Assembly: GCA_002348365.1 (NCBI GenBank)
Contig: DEBC01000056.1
Location: 1 to 13,845 of the forward strand
Reading direction: 5' to 3'
Origin: Alphaproteobacteria bacterium UBA2966
Lineage (GTDB): Bacteria > Pseudomonadota > Alphaproteobacteria > UBA2966
DNA: 13,845 bases
The position numbers and the translations under genes were made by a program. This document shows positions 12,947 through 13,845 of the stretch, piece after piece. Each line of letters starts with the position of its first letter. The stretch's first letter is position 1. Under the pieces are notes generated by a model. The model was given only the letters and a program-made list of their open reading frames with translations. It had not been told where the DNA came from and searched no databases.

Positions 12947-13845
12947 GATCCGATCAACGTAGAACTCCATGAACCGATCGGACTCGACCCCGACACACAC
13001 GTCGACATTCGGGGCTTTGCCCCAGACGTCTCGTGAATCTCCCACGGTGGCCCCTCTCGATATCTCGCCCTGTGTCTCGACATCCACGAACATCCTCTCC
13101 GTCGTGACCAGAGAGGTATCGAAGGTGACCGCCATGGCAAGCGGGTCGTGCATCGGGAACCCGTTCCACTTCCTGATCGCACGCTGGGCTTCCAGAGAGG
13201 ATGAGATGATCTCGGAGATGAAGCTGCTGACCGCGGGCAGCCGGAAAGTCTGGACGTGCTGCGCGTGATCCATGCTCATGAGCACTTTGGTCGTCACATC
13301 CAGTCCGACCATGGTGATGGGCAGGCCGGACTGGAAGACGATTCGGGCGGCCTCCGGGTCGGCATAGACGTTCGTCTCAGCCGCGGGTGCGCTGTTGCCG
13401 GGGACGAATATCGCGCCGCCCATCATGATCACGCGCGAGACCTTGTTCGCGAATTCATCATCCTTTATCAGGCACATGGCGATGTTGGTCAGCGGTCCCA
13501 GGGTGACCAGCTCGATATCGTTGGCATGCTGGTTGACCAGATTCAGAATGAGTTCGACCGCGTGGGATTGATACGGCTCGTACTCGGGCTCCGGCATGTA
13601 CTCCTCCACCGTCCCGGTTAGACGGTTCCACGGCGATTTCTGCCCCAGGATCAACCCGGTACCGGCTTTAGCGAGCAGCGGCTTGGTGGCCCCGGTCGCC
13701 ACTGGAATGTCCCCGGCATCCGCCAGGCGAAGGACGCGCAGTGTGTTCTTCGTGATGAGCTCGACCGGATCGCGCCCTGCCATGCAGGTGATGGCTTTGA
13801 CGTCGAGTTCAGGAGATACGACGGCCAGCAAGACCGCCAGCGCGT
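12932..13845 (-). CDS. Nucleoside hydrolase (inosine/uridine-preferring type), 5' end beyond the window
   Basis: About 304 residues are visible and the frame is open to the window edge. Only the N-terminal strand and the D-x-D-x-GxDD calcium motif are missing; the first visible residues ALAVLLAVVSPELDV follow that motif in the family. Further signatures are VTLGPLTNIA, MMGGA, ETNVYADPEAA (the DPEAA helix and ribose-binding Asn), the VGLDVT strand, and MHDPLAMA with the catalytic His and calcium-binding Asp. The enzyme hydrolyses the N-glycosidic bond of ribonucleosides to base plus ribose. Its 3' end overlaps the ribokinase gene tail to tail by 15 nt. Base preference (purine or pyrimidine) cannot be decided here. 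Confidence 0.92.
   Translation of the reverse strand, partial: ALAVLLAVVSPELDVKAITCMAGRDPVELITKNTLRVLRLADAGDIPVATGATKPLLAKAGTGLILGQKSPWNRLTGTVEEYMPEPEYEPYQSHAVELILNLVNQHANDIELVTLGPLTNIAMCLIKDDEFANKVSRVIMMGGAIFVPGNSAPAAETNVYADPEAARIVFQSGLPITMVGLDVTTKVLMSMDHAQHVQTFRLPAVSSFISEIISSSLEAQRAIRKWNGFPMHDPLAMAVTFDTSLVTTERMFVDVETQGEISRGATVGDSRDVWGKAPNVDVCVGVESDRFMEFYVDRISTGY

Overview
The window is a dense, roughly 60% GC stretch of bacterial chromosome, most likely from an uncultured proteobacterium. An alphaproteobacterium is the best guess, from the style of the RlmD-type methylase and the CGTCAT...ATCCAG palindromic intergenic repeats. Most genes are metabolic or housekeeping. No phage, plasmid, CRISPR or complete insertion sequence is visible.

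The main discovery is at the left end. A gene at 156-1700 (+) is cut by one in-frame TGA at 825-827, and I read this as selenocysteine rather than a nonsense mutation. The protein resembles the linalool dehydratase/isomerase (Ldi, LinD) family. Aligned to LinD from memory, the TGA codon falls exactly on the second active-site cysteine (Cys180) of the C-x8-C pair, giving Cys215-x8-Sec224. Just downstream, a 7-bp stem with a GGUCU apical loop lies 19-23 nt after the UGA. That is the same loop sequence and the same register as the E. coli fdhF SECIS element. The rest of the 514-codon frame is intact. No selenoprotein of this family is known to me.

Layout. Positions 1-155 hold a strong intrinsic terminator of an upstream gene and the leader of the selenoprotein gene. 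The selenoprotein gene converges with an RlmD/RumA-like rRNA m5U methyltransferase (1718-2992, -). An unusual short-chain dehydrogenase (3215-3919, +) lacks the Y-x3-K motif. A periplasmic solute-binding protein pseudogene (3974-4693, -) has TAG and TAA in frame. A small GIY-YIG protein (4921-5169, -) is divergent from an AKR13-type aldo/keto reductase (5310-6296, +), which has a good sigma70-like promoter. The gap at 6297-6717 carries three copies of a palindromic repeat with compensatory stem changes, two of them in a REPIN-like inverted pair.

From 10370 down to 6718, five minus-strand reading frames lie 23-72 nt apart and probably form one operon. In order of transcription they are an SDR with Phe at the catalytic Tyr position, a PLP aminotransferase, an NTF2-like protein, a possible 47-aa membrane peptide, and an Ldh_2/malate-lactate-type dehydrogenase. 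The set looks like a small catabolic or modification pathway acting on amino and keto/hydroxy acids, but its substrate cannot be read from the sequence. A 42-nt degenerate copy of the aminotransferase start region lies upstream of this operon at 10512-10553.

The right end holds YajQ (10770-11255, -), a deazaflavin (F420)-type nitroreductase/quinone reductase family protein (11392-11820, -), a possible small ORF coupled by ATGA to a ribokinase (12050-12946, +), and a nucleoside hydrolase (12932 to beyond the window end, -). The ribokinase and nucleoside hydrolase overlap tail to tail and fit a nucleoside-ribose salvage step.
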